Positions 1-7,583 of a DNA stretch of 64,000 nt are shown here, piece by piece. The stretch is taken from assembly GCA_910586515.1 (NCBI GenBank), contig CAJUGL010000007.1:7011-71010 (forward strand), given 5' to 3'. This DNA comes from an uncultured Acetatifactor sp. (lineage in GTDB: Bacteria; Bacillota; Clostridia; Lachnospirales; Lachnospiraceae). The notes below the pieces were generated by a model. The model had not been told where the DNA came from, did no database searches, and saw only the letters and a program-made list of their open reading frames with translations. Within the stretch, counting starts at the first letter, position 1. Each line of letters opens with the position of its first letter. Made by a program: the position numbers and the translations under genes.

Positions 1-67
1 CAATCAGTCTCTTAAACGTGCCTTTTGTGTCCTTGGGTTTCTTTCTCACCGTGTCTCTTGCTGCCAT
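1..67 (-). CDS. ABC exporter half-transporter, second subunit (5' end only)
   Basis: Only the first 22 codons lie in the window; the gene runs off the left edge. The ATG at 67 follows AGGAAGAAGAGAT. The translated start contains KKPKDTKGTFKRLI, the kind of N-terminus seen in the partner of MdlB/BmrCD-type heterodimeric exporters. It lies downstream of the 355-2124 ABC gene on the same strand, which fits the usual MarR-ABC-ABC operon. If so, this subunit should carry the consensus catalytic Glu and His-loop that its partner lacks. The reading frame stays open upstream to about 354 but has no start codon there, so I keep the ATG at 67. Confidence 0.6.
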   Translation of the reverse strand, partial: MAARDTVRKKPKDTKGTFKRLI

Positions 68-214
68 ATCTCTTCTTCCTGCCTCGCTCTGACTCTTTCC
101 GCTTCCCCTCTTGACCTCCGGGAACTCTTCTCTGTTCCATTTCTGCGCCGCGGCTTCCGGCCCTGGGCTGCCCTTTTGGGTTCTCCGGCTCTCCTCTGGT
201 CCGTTTCCGGCTTC

Positions 215-320
215 TTCCGGCTCTGCTGCTCTCTTTTGGTCCGTCCCCAGGGCTGCTTCTCCTGGCCTTCCGGCTCTGCTGCTCTCCTTCGCTCCGTCCC
301 CAGGGCTGCTTCTCCCGGCC
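215..320. repeat. 53-bp tandem direct repeat, two copies
   Basis: Positions 215-267 and 268-320 are two adjacent 53-bp units with about four mismatches; each begins TTCCGGCTCTGCTGCTCT and ends in GGCC. A degenerate third copy may lie just before 215. They fill most of the 287-bp spacer between the two ABC genes. Because 53 is not a multiple of three, the units are read in different frames, which argues against a conserved peptide. The minus strand is purine-rich and nearly stop-free. Confidence 0.8.
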
Positions 321-354
321 TTCCCGCCTCTAAGCTGCCCGGGAAAGCAATATC

Positions 355-2124
355 CTACGCAGACATCTGGGTTTTATAGATTTCCCGGTATACCTCACAG
401 CTCTCCAGCAATTCCTCATGGGTACCATGTCCGATGATCCTGCCCTCGTCAAGCATGATGATATCGTCAAGTCCCATGATGGAGCTGACTCTCTGGGCGA
501 TAATGATGGTGGTGGTATCCGCGTGTTTCTCCCGAATGGCTTTGCGCAGGGCGGCGTCCGTCTTATAATCCAGGGCGCTGGAAGAATCATCCAAAACCAG
601 GATCCGGGGAGCAGCTGCCAATGCTCTTGCGATCAGCACTCTCTGCCGCTGTCCGCCGCTTAGGTTTGCCCCTCTTACCACCGCTCTGTGGTCATATGTA
701 TCTTCATAGGATTCGATAAATTCCTTTGCCATGGCGTCCCCTGCGGCGCTGCGCAGCTCTTCCCGGGACACATCCCTGCCGAAGGAAATATTCTCCTTTA
801 AGGAATCCGCAAATATGACGTCATTCTGAAACACCACGCCGAAGAGTCTGTGCAGTTCATCCTTGTCATAGGTACGCACATCCCTTCCGTCAATAAAGAC
901 CGCGCCCTCATCCGCATCATAGAAGCGCATCAGCAGATTGATAATGGTTGTCTTGCCGCATCCGGTGGCTCCGATTATGCCCAGGGAACCGCCCTTTTTG
1001 ATGGCGAAGCTGATCTCCTCCAGACATTTCTGCCGTTCCAGGCCGTCGAACTTGTCCTGGGCCGCCGCTTCCTCCGTCTCCTCCTGAAGGCTTTTTCCAT
1101 AGCTGAAAGTCACCCGGTCAAAGACTATGTATTCCTCCCGCTGTGTCACTGCCGCCTCCTCTGCGGGAATGGGCAGCAGCTCGTCCGCCGTGTTCACCAC
1201 GCCTGCAATCCGGTTCGCCGAGGCATTGGCCTTTGACATCAGCATGAATATCCGGTTCAGTCCCATTACCCCCATGAGAATCATGTTAAAGTAAGTCAGA
1301 AACGCCAGAATCACCCCAGGCTGGGTCACACCCCCGTTGACACGGTAAGCCCCCACCACCACTACAATGGTCAGTCCTATGTTCAGCATGAAAGTCATGA
1401 TGGGGCCGGGCAGGGCCATAACAATCCCGGCTTTGATATCCCGGGCCGCCATCTCCTCATTGGCCTCCTGGAAACGGCGCATTTCGTAATCTTCCTTGGA
1501 AAGGGCCTTCACCACCCGGATTCCCGTGATGTTCTCCCGCATGATGCGCACGATATTGTCCACGCTTTTCTGCACCCTGTCATAGAGCGGTATGCCCTTC
1601 ATGGACACAAAGACTACTGCAGTAATCAGAATCGGCGCCATAATACAGAGGATGGAAGCCAGGCCCACATCCATGGTAAGGGTGATGAAAATCCCCCCCA
1701 ACAGCAGAATGGGCGCCCGGATCCCCATGGTCTGACTGGACTGAATGAAGCTCTGCAGATTGTAGGAATCCGAAGTCATCCGGGAATTCAGGGAGGGCAG
1801 GCCGAATTCATCCAGCTGACCTCCTGACAGATTGACGGATTTCCAGAACAAATCCCTTCTTATTTCGTATATACTGTTTTTTGCCACCTTCACGGCAGTC
1901 CGGTTGGCCTTCACATTGGCCTGACGCACATAGACCACCAGCATCAGCATCACGGCCCCCCACATAAGCACCAGACCTGCATTCTGCTGCGGGGCCACAT
2001 CGTCCACCAGATGCTCCAGAACGTAGGGCAGCATCAGTTCGGCAACTGCAGCCGAAAGCTTCACCGCCATGCCGAATGCCATGATAAAGCGGTATTTTTT
2101 TAAGTAGCCAAATAAAAACTTCAT
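355..2124 (-). CDS. Heterodimeric ABC exporter subunit with degenerate ATPase site
   Basis: A 589-residue fused permease/ATPase: about six membrane helices in residues 1-300, then a nucleotide-binding domain. Walker A GATGCGKTT lies at about 385-393, the signature LSGGQRQR at 488-495 and Walker B ILVLDDSS at 508-515. The catalytic Glu after Walker B is Asp (D513), and the switch His is Gln (IIIAQRVSS). These two changes are known for the degenerate half of heterodimers such as BmrC and TM287. It probably exports drugs, peptides or lipids with the partner starting at 67. It lies 19 bp after the MarR gene, so MarR control is likely. The substrate cannot be told from sequence. Confidence 0.9.
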   Translation of the reverse strand: MKFLFGYLKKYRFIMAFGMAVKLSAAVAELMLPYVLEHLVDDVAPQQNAGLVLMWGAVMLMLVVYVRQANVKANRTAVKVAKNSIYEIRRDLFWKSVNLSGGQLDEFGLPSLNSRMTSDSYNLQSFIQSSQTMGIRAPILLLGGIFITLTMDVGLASILCIMAPILITAVVFVSMKGIPLYDRVQKSVDNIVRIMRENITGIRVVKALSKEDYEMRRFQEANEEMAARDIKAGIVMALPGPIMTFMLNIGLTIVVVVGAYRVNGGVTQPGVILAFLTYFNMILMGVMGLNRIFMLMSKANASANRIAGVVNTADELLPIPAEEAAVTQREEYIVFDRVTFSYGKSLQEETEEAAAQDKFDGLERQKCLEEISFAIKKGGSLGIIGATGCGKTTIINLLMRFYDADEGAVFIDGRDVRTYDKDELHRLFGVVFQNDVIFADSLKENISFGRDVSREELRSAAGDAMAKEFIESYEDTYDHRAVVRGANLSGGQRQRVLIARALAAAPRILVLDDSSSALDYKTDAALRKAIREKHADTTTIIIAQRVSSIMGLDDIIMLDEGRIIGHGTHEELLESCEVYREIYKTQMSA

Positions 2125-2143
2125 CCTGCGCCATTCTCCTCCG

Positions 2144-2623
2144 CTATTTCCAACTCTCCAAAAGCTTCCAAAGCATTGCCTTCAGCTCCTCCTGCTCCTG
2201 CCGGGAAAGCACGCCGAAAGTGGGCGAACCGTCGTCCTGCCTCTCCTGAAGCTCCGCCTCTTCCCTGCCGGTGACCGTCAGCTCGATGACGCTCCGCCTT
2301 CTGTCCTCGTCGTCCCTCTGGCGGCGGATCAGGCTTTTTTCTTCCATTTTGGCAAGAATTTCGCTTATGGAGCCGGGCTGTATCCCCAGAATGTCCTGCA
2401 GCTCCTTCTGCGTCATGCTGCTGCGCTCAAGCAGTATGGCCAGAATCCTGCCCTGACCGGCGCTTCTTCCCGAGCGGATGTACAGATGGTGCCCGCAGGC
2501 CCGCATCATGCTGTACAAATTGTCCTTCTCATAAGCCAGAGCGCCGCAGCGGCGGCAGGGAGCGGAACCGACAGCCGCGTCCATGCCCTGGCAATGGTTG
2601 TTTTTGTTTGTACTCTTGTTCAT
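2144..2623 (-). CDS. MarR family transcriptional regulator
   Basis: A 159-residue protein with a winged helix-turn-helix at about 60-135: TQKELQDILGIQPGSISEIL forms the HTH, and a DDEDRRR wing precedes IELTVTGREEAE. The N-terminal 45 residues are a Cys-containing extension (C11, a CRRC pair near 23-26, and C43), which could sense thiols or metal; that is inference. It heads the exporter operon, 19 bp before the first ABC gene, and is expected to repress it. The ribosome site before M1 is weak (AAGG very close to the ATG); M14 is an alternative start. Confidence 0.85.
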   Translation of the reverse strand: MNKSTNKNNHCQGMDAAVGSAPCRRCGALAYEKDNLYSMMRACGHHLYIRSGRSAGQGRILAILLERSSMTQKELQDILGIQPGSISEILAKMEEKSLIRRQRDDEDRRRSVIELTVTGREEAELQERQDDGSPTFGVLSRQEQEELKAMLWKLLESWK

Positions 2624-2662
2624 GACCTTGCTTTCTGACCTAAATTAACATAACATTTTATA

Positions 2663-2691
2663 TATTTAGGTACCTTTGGATTATGGTACAA
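2663..2691 (-). promoter_or_regulatory. Putative promoter of the MarR-ABC operon with AGGTACCT palindrome
   Basis: On the minus strand a -35 TTGTAC (2686-2691) and -10 TAAATA (2663-2668) are separated by 17 bp. The perfect 8-bp palindrome AGGTACCT (2668-2675) lies between them and is a possible MarR operator. The -10 match is weak. Confidence 0.35.
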
Positions 2692-2707
2692 CACACTCGG
2701 GTGTTTG

Positions 2708-3694
2708 TCAAGAGAAATGTCCCGGCCCGCAATCTATATAGTATCCCAGTTTCACCTCCCGCCTGGGCGTCTCCCCCTGTCCCAGAGCTTCCATCACCAT
2801 GCCGGCCGCGATCTCTCCGCATTTTTCATAGGCATAATGAACCGTCACCAGAGACGGCACCATGACACGGGCCATCTCGGAATCCCCATGGCCAGCCACC
2901 AAAATCTGATCCGGAACGGCTATGCCCCTCTCCCGCAGACACTCCGCCGCGCCCATGGCCATGGTGTCCGTGGCACAGATCAGGCCGTCCAGCATCCCGC
3001 ATTTGTCCAGCAGTTCTCCCGCCTTTTCATATCCGGAGGCGCTGGTAAACCGGGATATGGCGTAATTTTCCGCCAGGGCCTCATAGCCTGCATCCCCTAC
3101 CGCATCCCGATATCCCCTGTACCGCTCTTCACCCGCCGCCCTGTCCTGAAACGTTGCGCCGATATACCCAAGCCTGCTTTTCCCCTTTTCCAGCAGCGTC
3201 TTCGTCAGGTCATAGGCAGCATGATAATCGTCCTGAAATACACAGCAATACCCGGCCAGCCGCTGACCTGCAATCACCACCGGAACAGACAAAGTCTTCA
3301 GAATCCGCTTATGTTCCGGAGTAAATATGGTTGCGACCAAAATCACACTGTCTACCAACTTCTCCTGAAAAGCGCTCAAATACTCCAATTCTTTCTTCGG
3401 ATCATTCCGGGTGACCGCCAAAACCATCTGATACCCTTCCTCATCCAGCACGGACAACATTCCCTCCACCATTTTTCCCACAGAGGACGAAACCATCTTG
3501 GGCACGATCACTCCCACCATTCTGGTCCGTTTTGTCCGCAGTGTCTGCGCCTGGGCCGATGGCCGATAGCCGGTCTCCTCCACCACCCTTCGAATGGCCA
3601 GACGCTTTTCTTCGGATATATACCCATTGTTGAAATAACGGGAAACAGCCGCCCTGGATACGCCTGCCAGATTTGCGATTTCCGCTATGTTCAT
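2708..3694 (-). CDS. LacI family transcriptional regulator
   Basis: 328 residues. I chose the ATG at 3694 because GGAAGGAG lies 9 bp upstream and the protein then opens directly with the LacI helix-turn-helix (MNIAEIANLAGVSRAAVSRY), followed by the hinge and a periplasmic-binding-protein-like sensor (TKRTRMVGVIVPKM to the C-terminus). It follows the amylosucrase-like gene by 43 bp in the same direction, so it is probably the last gene of a HAD-amylosucrase-LacI unit and may control it in response to sucrose or a product. The ligand assignment is inference from context. Confidence 0.88.
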   Translation of the reverse strand: MNIAEIANLAGVSRAAVSRYFNNGYISEEKRLAIRRVVEETGYRPSAQAQTLRTKRTRMVGVIVPKMVSSSVGKMVEGMLSVLDEEGYQMVLAVTRNDPKKELEYLSAFQEKLVDSVILVATIFTPEHKRILKTLSVPVVIAGQRLAGYCCVFQDDYHAAYDLTKTLLEKGKSRLGYIGATFQDRAAGEERYRGYRDAVGDAGYEALAENYAISRFTSASGYEKAGELLDKCGMLDGLICATDTMAMGAAECLRERGIAVPDQILVAGHGDSEMARVMVPSLVTVHYAYEKCGEIAAGMVMEALGQGETPRREVKLGYYIDCGPGHFS

Positions 3695-3737
3695 CTGTAT
3701 AACTCCTTCCCTTGCAATTCTTTTGACTCTCTCTGCC

Positions 3738-5597
3738 TTACTTTCTTTTGAGATAATAAAAACCATAGGCCGGAATATCCACGCCGCAGGCTTTCCTCTC
3801 CTCCCCTGAGATCAGATCCACATAGTCCCCATCCGTCTCGTTGATCCAGGCTGTTCTGTCGAATTCACTGAAATTGAACAAGCCCAGTATTTTCTCTCCC
3901 TCAAAATACCTGCCTATACACAGCACGGATTTGTCCCAGGTCTCCACCGTCCAGGCATCTGCAGCAGCCACAAATGCTTTCTCCCTCTTCCGGATCTGCT
4001 CCAGCCTGTCAAGTCCCCAAAACAGCCTTCCCTCTACAGTGTCCGGCTGAGAAGCCCTGGCGGCCATCGCCCAGTCCATGGCTCCCCTGTGAATGTATCG
4101 GGAATCCGCTGCCTTAAGGGGATTTTCCTTGTAACCGTAGTCGTTCACCTGTCCTACCTCGTCCCCGCTGTACAATACGGGTATACCCGACTGCATAAAC
4201 ATATAGGCATGAAGCATGGTATCCAGCCTTATGGCCCGTTCCATGGCTGCCTCATCCTGTTCGAACCCGGCCTTTTCGATACCGCACATGGAAGCGGTGG
4301 TTCCGCAGAACCTGGCATCTCCTGTAACCGGATCCGCATTGTAGAGTTCGCCCCGGCTGCTGCTGTCCCCGGCATATCCCTGAAAATAGTCGTTCAGGTA
4401 CTTTTTGTGAGAACGCTCCCCGATTCCCTCGTTCATCAAGGTTCCGAAATCCAGCCCCCAGCCGATATCGTCATGACAGCGCAGATAATTCAGGAACACA
4501 TAGTCCTTGGGCAGAGAATTAACGATATCCAATTGTTTTTTCAACAATCCAACGTCTCTCGTCGCCACGGTATGCCAGGTGGTAGCCATGGTAGTCACGT
4601 TGTAAAGCATATGACACTCAGGCTTTTCCACCGTGCCGAAATAAGGCACCACCTTCTCCGGCTCCATGACCACCTCCCCCAGCAGAAGCACACCGGGACA
4701 GACAATCTCCGTAATCATGCGCATCATGCGGACAATGGTATGCACCTGGGGCAGATTACGGCACTTCGTCCCCAGTTCCTTCCAGATATAGGGTACAGCG
4801 TCAATGCGGATAATGTCGATGCCTCTGTTTGCCAGATAGAGAAAATTATACATCATTTCGTTGAAAACCCGGGGATTCCTGTAATTCAGATCCCACTGGT
4901 ACGGATAAAATGTAGTCATGACAAAATGTTCCGCGTCCGGCAGCCAGGTAAAATTCCCCGGGGCGGTGGTAGGAAATACCTGCGGGACAGTCTGCTCGTA
5001 CCTGGCCGGCAACTCCGCATCTTTATAGAAGAAATACCTGCTCATGTATTCCCCCTCCCCCCCGCGGGCCCGTTTCGCCCACTCATGATCCTCGGAGGTA
5101 TGGTTCATGACAAAATCCATACAGACATTGATCCCTCTGGAATGGCAGGCTGCAGTCAAGCTCTCCAGATCCTCCATGGAGCCCAGATTCTCCTGCACTT
5201 TCCGGAAATCCGACACCGCATATCCCCCGTCGGAACGCCCCTCCGTCGTCTCCAGAAAAGGCATCAGATGAATATAGTTTACATTGCAGTTCCCGATATA
5301 GTCCAGCCTGGACTCCACTCCCTTCATGTTTCCGGCAAAATTGTCAATATAGAGCATCATTCCCATCATATCGTTGCTGCGGTACCAATCCGGATTCTGT
5401 TCCCGCTCCGCATCCCTGTCTTTCAGTCCTTCCTTTCTCTCCTGCCAGAATACCTGCATATGCTCCTGCAGCTCGGCAAACATGGAATCATTCTCATATA
5501 GCTCCATATACAGCCAGCGCAGCTCGTCATGATGCCTTTGAAGCCGCTTACGGAAAAGCAGATTCTCTGCTTCTTTTTTCTCTGTTCCCTTTTTCAT
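3738..5597 (-). CDS. Amylosucrase-like glucosyltransferase (GH13 subfamily 4)
   Basis: 619 residues from the ATG at 5597; Neisseria amylosucrase has 636. The protein follows that enzyme closely: NPDWYRSND, YIDNFAGNMKG, LHLMPF-type strand, GRSDGGYAVSDFR, FVMNHTSEDHEWA, TTFYPYQWDLNYRNPRVF. The nucleophile should be D266 (GIDIIRIDAVPYIWK), the acid/base E308 (LLLGEVVMEPE) and the third acid D376 (YLRCHDDIGW). An alpha-helical N-terminal domain precedes the barrel and a beta-sandwich C-domain ends it. Amylosucrases split sucrose and transfer glucose to alpha-1,4-glucan; a sucrose hydrolase is the main alternative. No signal peptide is visible, so it is cytosolic. A longer upstream frame overlaps the HAD gene and was rejected. 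Confidence 0.85.
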   Translation of the reverse strand: MKKGTEKKEAENLLFRKRLQRHHDELRWLYMELYENDSMFAELQEHMQVFWQERKEGLKDRDAEREQNPDWYRSNDMMGMMLYIDNFAGNMKGVESRLDYIGNCNVNYIHLMPFLETTEGRSDGGYAVSDFRKVQENLGSMEDLESLTAACHSRGINVCMDFVMNHTSEDHEWAKRARGGEGEYMSRYFFYKDAELPARYEQTVPQVFPTTAPGNFTWLPDAEHFVMTTFYPYQWDLNYRNPRVFNEMMYNFLYLANRGIDIIRIDAVPYIWKELGTKCRNLPQVHTIVRMMRMITEIVCPGVLLLGEVVMEPEKVVPYFGTVEKPECHMLYNVTTMATTWHTVATRDVGLLKKQLDIVNSLPKDYVFLNYLRCHDDIGWGLDFGTLMNEGIGERSHKKYLNDYFQGYAGDSSSRGELYNADPVTGDARFCGTTASMCGIEKAGFEQDEAAMERAIRLDTMLHAYMFMQSGIPVLYSGDEVGQVNDYGYKENPLKAADSRYIHRGAMDWAMAARASQPDTVEGRLFWGLDRLEQIRKREKAFVAAADAWTVETWDKSVLCIGRYFEGEKILGLFNFSEFDRTAWINETDGDYVDLISGEERKACGVDIPAYGFYYLKRK

Positions 5598-5689
5598 CAC
5601 TGTTCTTCTCCTTTTCTTTTTTCTGTTTCCCGGCCCATATCCTCTTACCCGGTTCAGATACAGGCCTCTCTCCCCTGCTGAACATATGT

Positions 5690-6532
5690 TTATTCCCCGT
5701 CGGTGATAAGTCCGTACTTCAAAAATGCCCGGTACAGTCCCTCTTTCCCCACGGGAGGACACACGTCATCCGCCAGTTCCTTCAGCGCCGGACTGCCGTT
5801 TCCCATACAGATACCGCAGCCTGCGGTTTCCAGCATCTCCCGGTCATTCATGCTGTCCCCGAAGGCCAGCGAATCGCATCTGTCTATCCCCAGATGCCGG
5901 CAGACTCTTTCCACGGCCTGCCCCTTGTGAAACTTTCTGTTCATCAGCTCGCCGCTGATAAAGCAATCCCCCTTTTCCTCCTGCATCCAGAAAGTGAAAT
6001 CCTCCTTTAACATCTCCCACGGCTTCACCAGCCGCTCCTGACAGGGACTCATGAACACGACCTTATACACCGGCTCTTCCCGGTATTGCCTCATGGGCAG
6101 CATACGCAGAGCCTCTTCCAGGGCCACTCTCTTCCTCAGCAGTTCCCGATTGCGCCCCTCTGTAATGTGCTCCCTGAGATATTCCTGAAAGCTCTCGTCC
6201 GTGTAAGAGGCATCCCTGCATTCCACAGTGCGGAATACACCGTTGTCCGCAAAAACTTTCAGCGCTCTGAGACGCTGTTCCTCTGTCATGGGACAGTCGA
6301 AAATAATCTCTCCCCCGCATTCCACATACCCTCCGGCGCTGGCTGCCACACCGTCAAATCCATAGTCCAGCAGCGGAGAAAGCATGGCATAATTCCTCCC
6401 GCTGCACAAAAACACCAGATGCCCTCTGGTTCTGGCCTGCCGGACGGCCCTCAAAGCCGAACCGGGCGACCGGTTGCTTCCCGATTCCGTCAATGTCCCG
6501 TCAATGTCCAGAAATACGATTTTGCGATTCAT
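5690..6532 (-). CDS. Cof-type HAD superfamily phosphatase
   Basis: 280 residues from the ATG at 6532, which has GGAGG 6 bp upstream. Motif I is FLDIDGTLTES (Asp9 and Asp11), motif II is in FLCSGRN, and motif IV is SLAFGDSMNDREML near the C-terminus, with a Cof-type cap domain between. Such enzymes dephosphorylate sugar phosphates or related small molecules in the cytosol. It is the first gene of the unit with the amylosucrase-like gene (92 bp gap) and might remove sugar phosphates linked to sucrose use. An in-frame extension upstream is only translated promoter DNA. Confidence 0.87.
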   Translation of the reverse strand: MNRKIVFLDIDGTLTESGSNRSPGSALRAVRQARTRGHLVFLCSGRNYAMLSPLLDYGFDGVAASAGGYVECGGEIIFDCPMTEEQRLRALKVFADNGVFRTVECRDASYTDESFQEYLREHITEGRNRELLRKRVALEEALRMLPMRQYREEPVYKVVFMSPCQERLVKPWEMLKEDFTFWMQEEKGDCFISGELMNRKFHKGQAVERVCRHLGIDRCDSLAFGDSMNDREMLETAGCGICMGNGSPALKELADDVCPPVGKEGLYRAFLKYGLITDGE

Positions 6533-6607
6533 TCGCCCCTCCTCTGCATACCTATACAGCTTTTCCTGAGCCACCCCATATATGAAATCGATCTCACTTC
6601 CTGTCTT

Positions 6608-6636
6608 ATCATATACCAGCTGTTTTTCCTTGTAAA
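6608..6636 (-). promoter_or_regulatory. Promoter of the HAD-amylosucrase unit
   Basis: Minus-strand -35 TTTACA (6631-6636), 17-bp spacer, -10 TATGAT (6608-6613). Start of transcription is expected near 6600, about 70 nt before the HAD ATG. The block AAAATGACAATTTACAA, covering and preceding the -35, is identical in the promoter at 7330-7358. Confidence 0.65.
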
Positions 6637-6755
6637 TTGTCATTTTAGCTAATGTTTTGTTTCGGTTTTGGCCATTTTGCTGAAATTGATTTCACATGCC
6701 GTTCAGGCCGGCTTTCCCTCTAAAATCGAGCAGGGGCGATTTTATCCCTACTCGC

Positions 6756-6829
6756 TGCGCGGTTCGTGCGCCGCTTCAGCGGCAAAATTCCAGGTGCGAA
6801 GAGTCGCACTTTGCGCACGGGCCTGCGCA
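6756..6829. other. Structured intergenic element (predicted three-way junction)
   Basis: The region between the HPr-like and HAD units has nested inverted repeats: TGCGC/GCGCA (6756-6760, 6825-6829) and CGTGCGC/GCGCACG (6665-type outer arm at 6765-6771 and 6813-6819) enclose two hairpins, CCGC-TTCA-GCGG (6771-6782) and GTGCGA-AGAG-TCGCAC (6794-6809). A further hairpin, CGAGCAGGG/CCCTACTCG, lies at about 6728-6754. No gene is visible here. Confidence 0.55.
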
Positions 6830-6830
6830 T

Positions 6831-6864
6831 AAAAAAAGCCTCCTGCACATTTCTGCAAAAGGCT
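6831..6864 (-). terminator. Rho-independent terminator after the HPr-like gene
   Basis: On the minus strand a stem of AGCCT and TGCA pairing with TGCA and AGGCT is followed at once by seven T. It lies about 80 bp after the stop codon at 6945. Confidence 0.7.
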
Positions 6865-6944
6865 GCCTGGATTCTCTCTTCTGGTTTTCATCGGTCTCGC
6901 CGCCCCCGGCAGGAGACCTTCAAAACCTCCGGTCCGTCATGTCT

Positions 6945-7184
6945 CTAGCACACTCTTTCCCGGAGCAGGTAAGGGCCGATTTTGTCCAGCATTGCCGAAT
7001 CGTCCGAATCGCATACCAACTTCTGCGGCCTTGCCAGGTCCAGCGCAAACACACCCAAAATAGATTTGGCATCCACCACCCGCCTGCCTGAGCCGAGTTC
7101 AAAATTCGCATCCACCGTACTCACCGCATTCACAAAATTCCTTACCTGATCTGCATCATTAAATTTCACAAATACCTGCTGCAT
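6945..7184 (-). CDS. HPr-like protein lacking the phosphoryl-accepting His
   Basis: 79 residues from the ATG at 7184 (AAGGGTG upstream); a GTG at 7202 is an alternative. It has the size and fold pattern of the PTS carrier HPr, including a segment like the regulatory Ser46 loop (VVDAKSILGVFALDL, Ser41). The GLHARP active-site loop with His15 is missing; the matching stretch reads NAVSTVDANFELGSG. It therefore cannot carry phosphate from EI, but like Bacillus Crh it might still be Ser-phosphorylated by HPr kinase. That role is inference. It is monocistronic, between the promoter at 7330-7358 and the terminator at 6831-6864. Confidence 0.75.
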   Translation of the reverse strand: MQQVFVKFNDADQVRNFVNAVSTVDANFELGSGRRVVDAKSILGVFALDLARPQKLVCDSDDSAMLDKIGPYLLRERVC

Positions 7185-7261
7185 AGAAATCACCCTTTTC
7201 ACCTTTCCTCAGGATTTACACCCGATACTATTTGGTTCAAATCGAACCCCCATAACTTCAT

Positions 7262-7338
7262 CCGGTATTGACTTCATCCGTTGAAGAGTCATGCACTGTT
7301 TTTCCGGTATCGATTTCATCCATTGAGGAATCATACAC
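7262..7338. repeat. 42-bp-spaced tandem duplication at the HPr-like promoter
   Basis: Two 35-bp units (7262-7296 and 7304-7338) share CCGGTAT-GA-TTCATCC-TTGA-GA-TCAT-CAC and are separated by TGTTTTT, giving a 42-bp period. The upstream unit carries the -10 TATGAT of the promoter; in the downstream unit the equivalent bases read CATGAC, so only one is likely to be active. Confidence 0.75.
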
Positions 7339-7358
7339 TAAATCTTTTCTTTTGTAAA
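7330..7358 (-). promoter_or_regulatory. Promoter of the HPr-like gene
   Basis: Minus-strand -35 TTTACA (7353-7358), 17-bp spacer, -10 TATGAT (7330-7335). The sequence AAAATGACAATTTACAA over the -35 is shared exactly with the HAD-amylosucrase promoter, and GA-ATCGAT is shared downstream of both -10 boxes. The 5' leader is about 140 nt. Confidence 0.65.
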
Positions 7359-7469
7359 TTGTCATTTTGAATAATTTTAAAAAACTTCCTTTGTCCATTT
7401 TTCCCGAAACAGAGAAAGAAAAGCGTTGTAAATAATCACAAATAATTTTGCAAAAAACCTGTTCCGGTC

Positions 7470-7498
7470 TTGCCATTTTCCATATATAGTATTATAAT
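7470..7498 (+). promoter_or_regulatory. Promoter of the tocopherol-cyclase-like gene
   Basis: TTGCCA (7470-7475), 17-bp spacer, perfect TATAAT (7493-7498). Transcription should start near 7505, which rules out the upstream in-frame start at 7470 and supports a start near 7584. Confidence 0.75.
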
Positions 7499-7583
7499 GA
7501 CAATATTTGCTACAAAATATTGGTGTAACCACAGACAGAGCCTTCACAGGGTTCTCAGAATTCGCAAAGAAACGGGATGGCAA

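Noticed and set aside
215..320. CRISPR or coding repeat between the ABC genes
   Set aside because: Units are directly adjacent without spacers and 53 bp is not a multiple of three.
6533..6643. N-terminal extension of the HAD protein (starts MTIYKEKQLVYD)
   Set aside because: The same 'peptide' appears at 7365 upstream of another gene; both are translations of a conserved promoter block, and the ATG at 6532 has an excellent ribosome site.
7258..7365. 35-codon small protein with repeated VYDSSMDEIDTG-like segments
   Set aside because: No ribosome site, and the segment is the promoter and duplicated early transcribed region of the HPr-like gene. The in-frame 42-bp period kept me from rejecting it outright at first.
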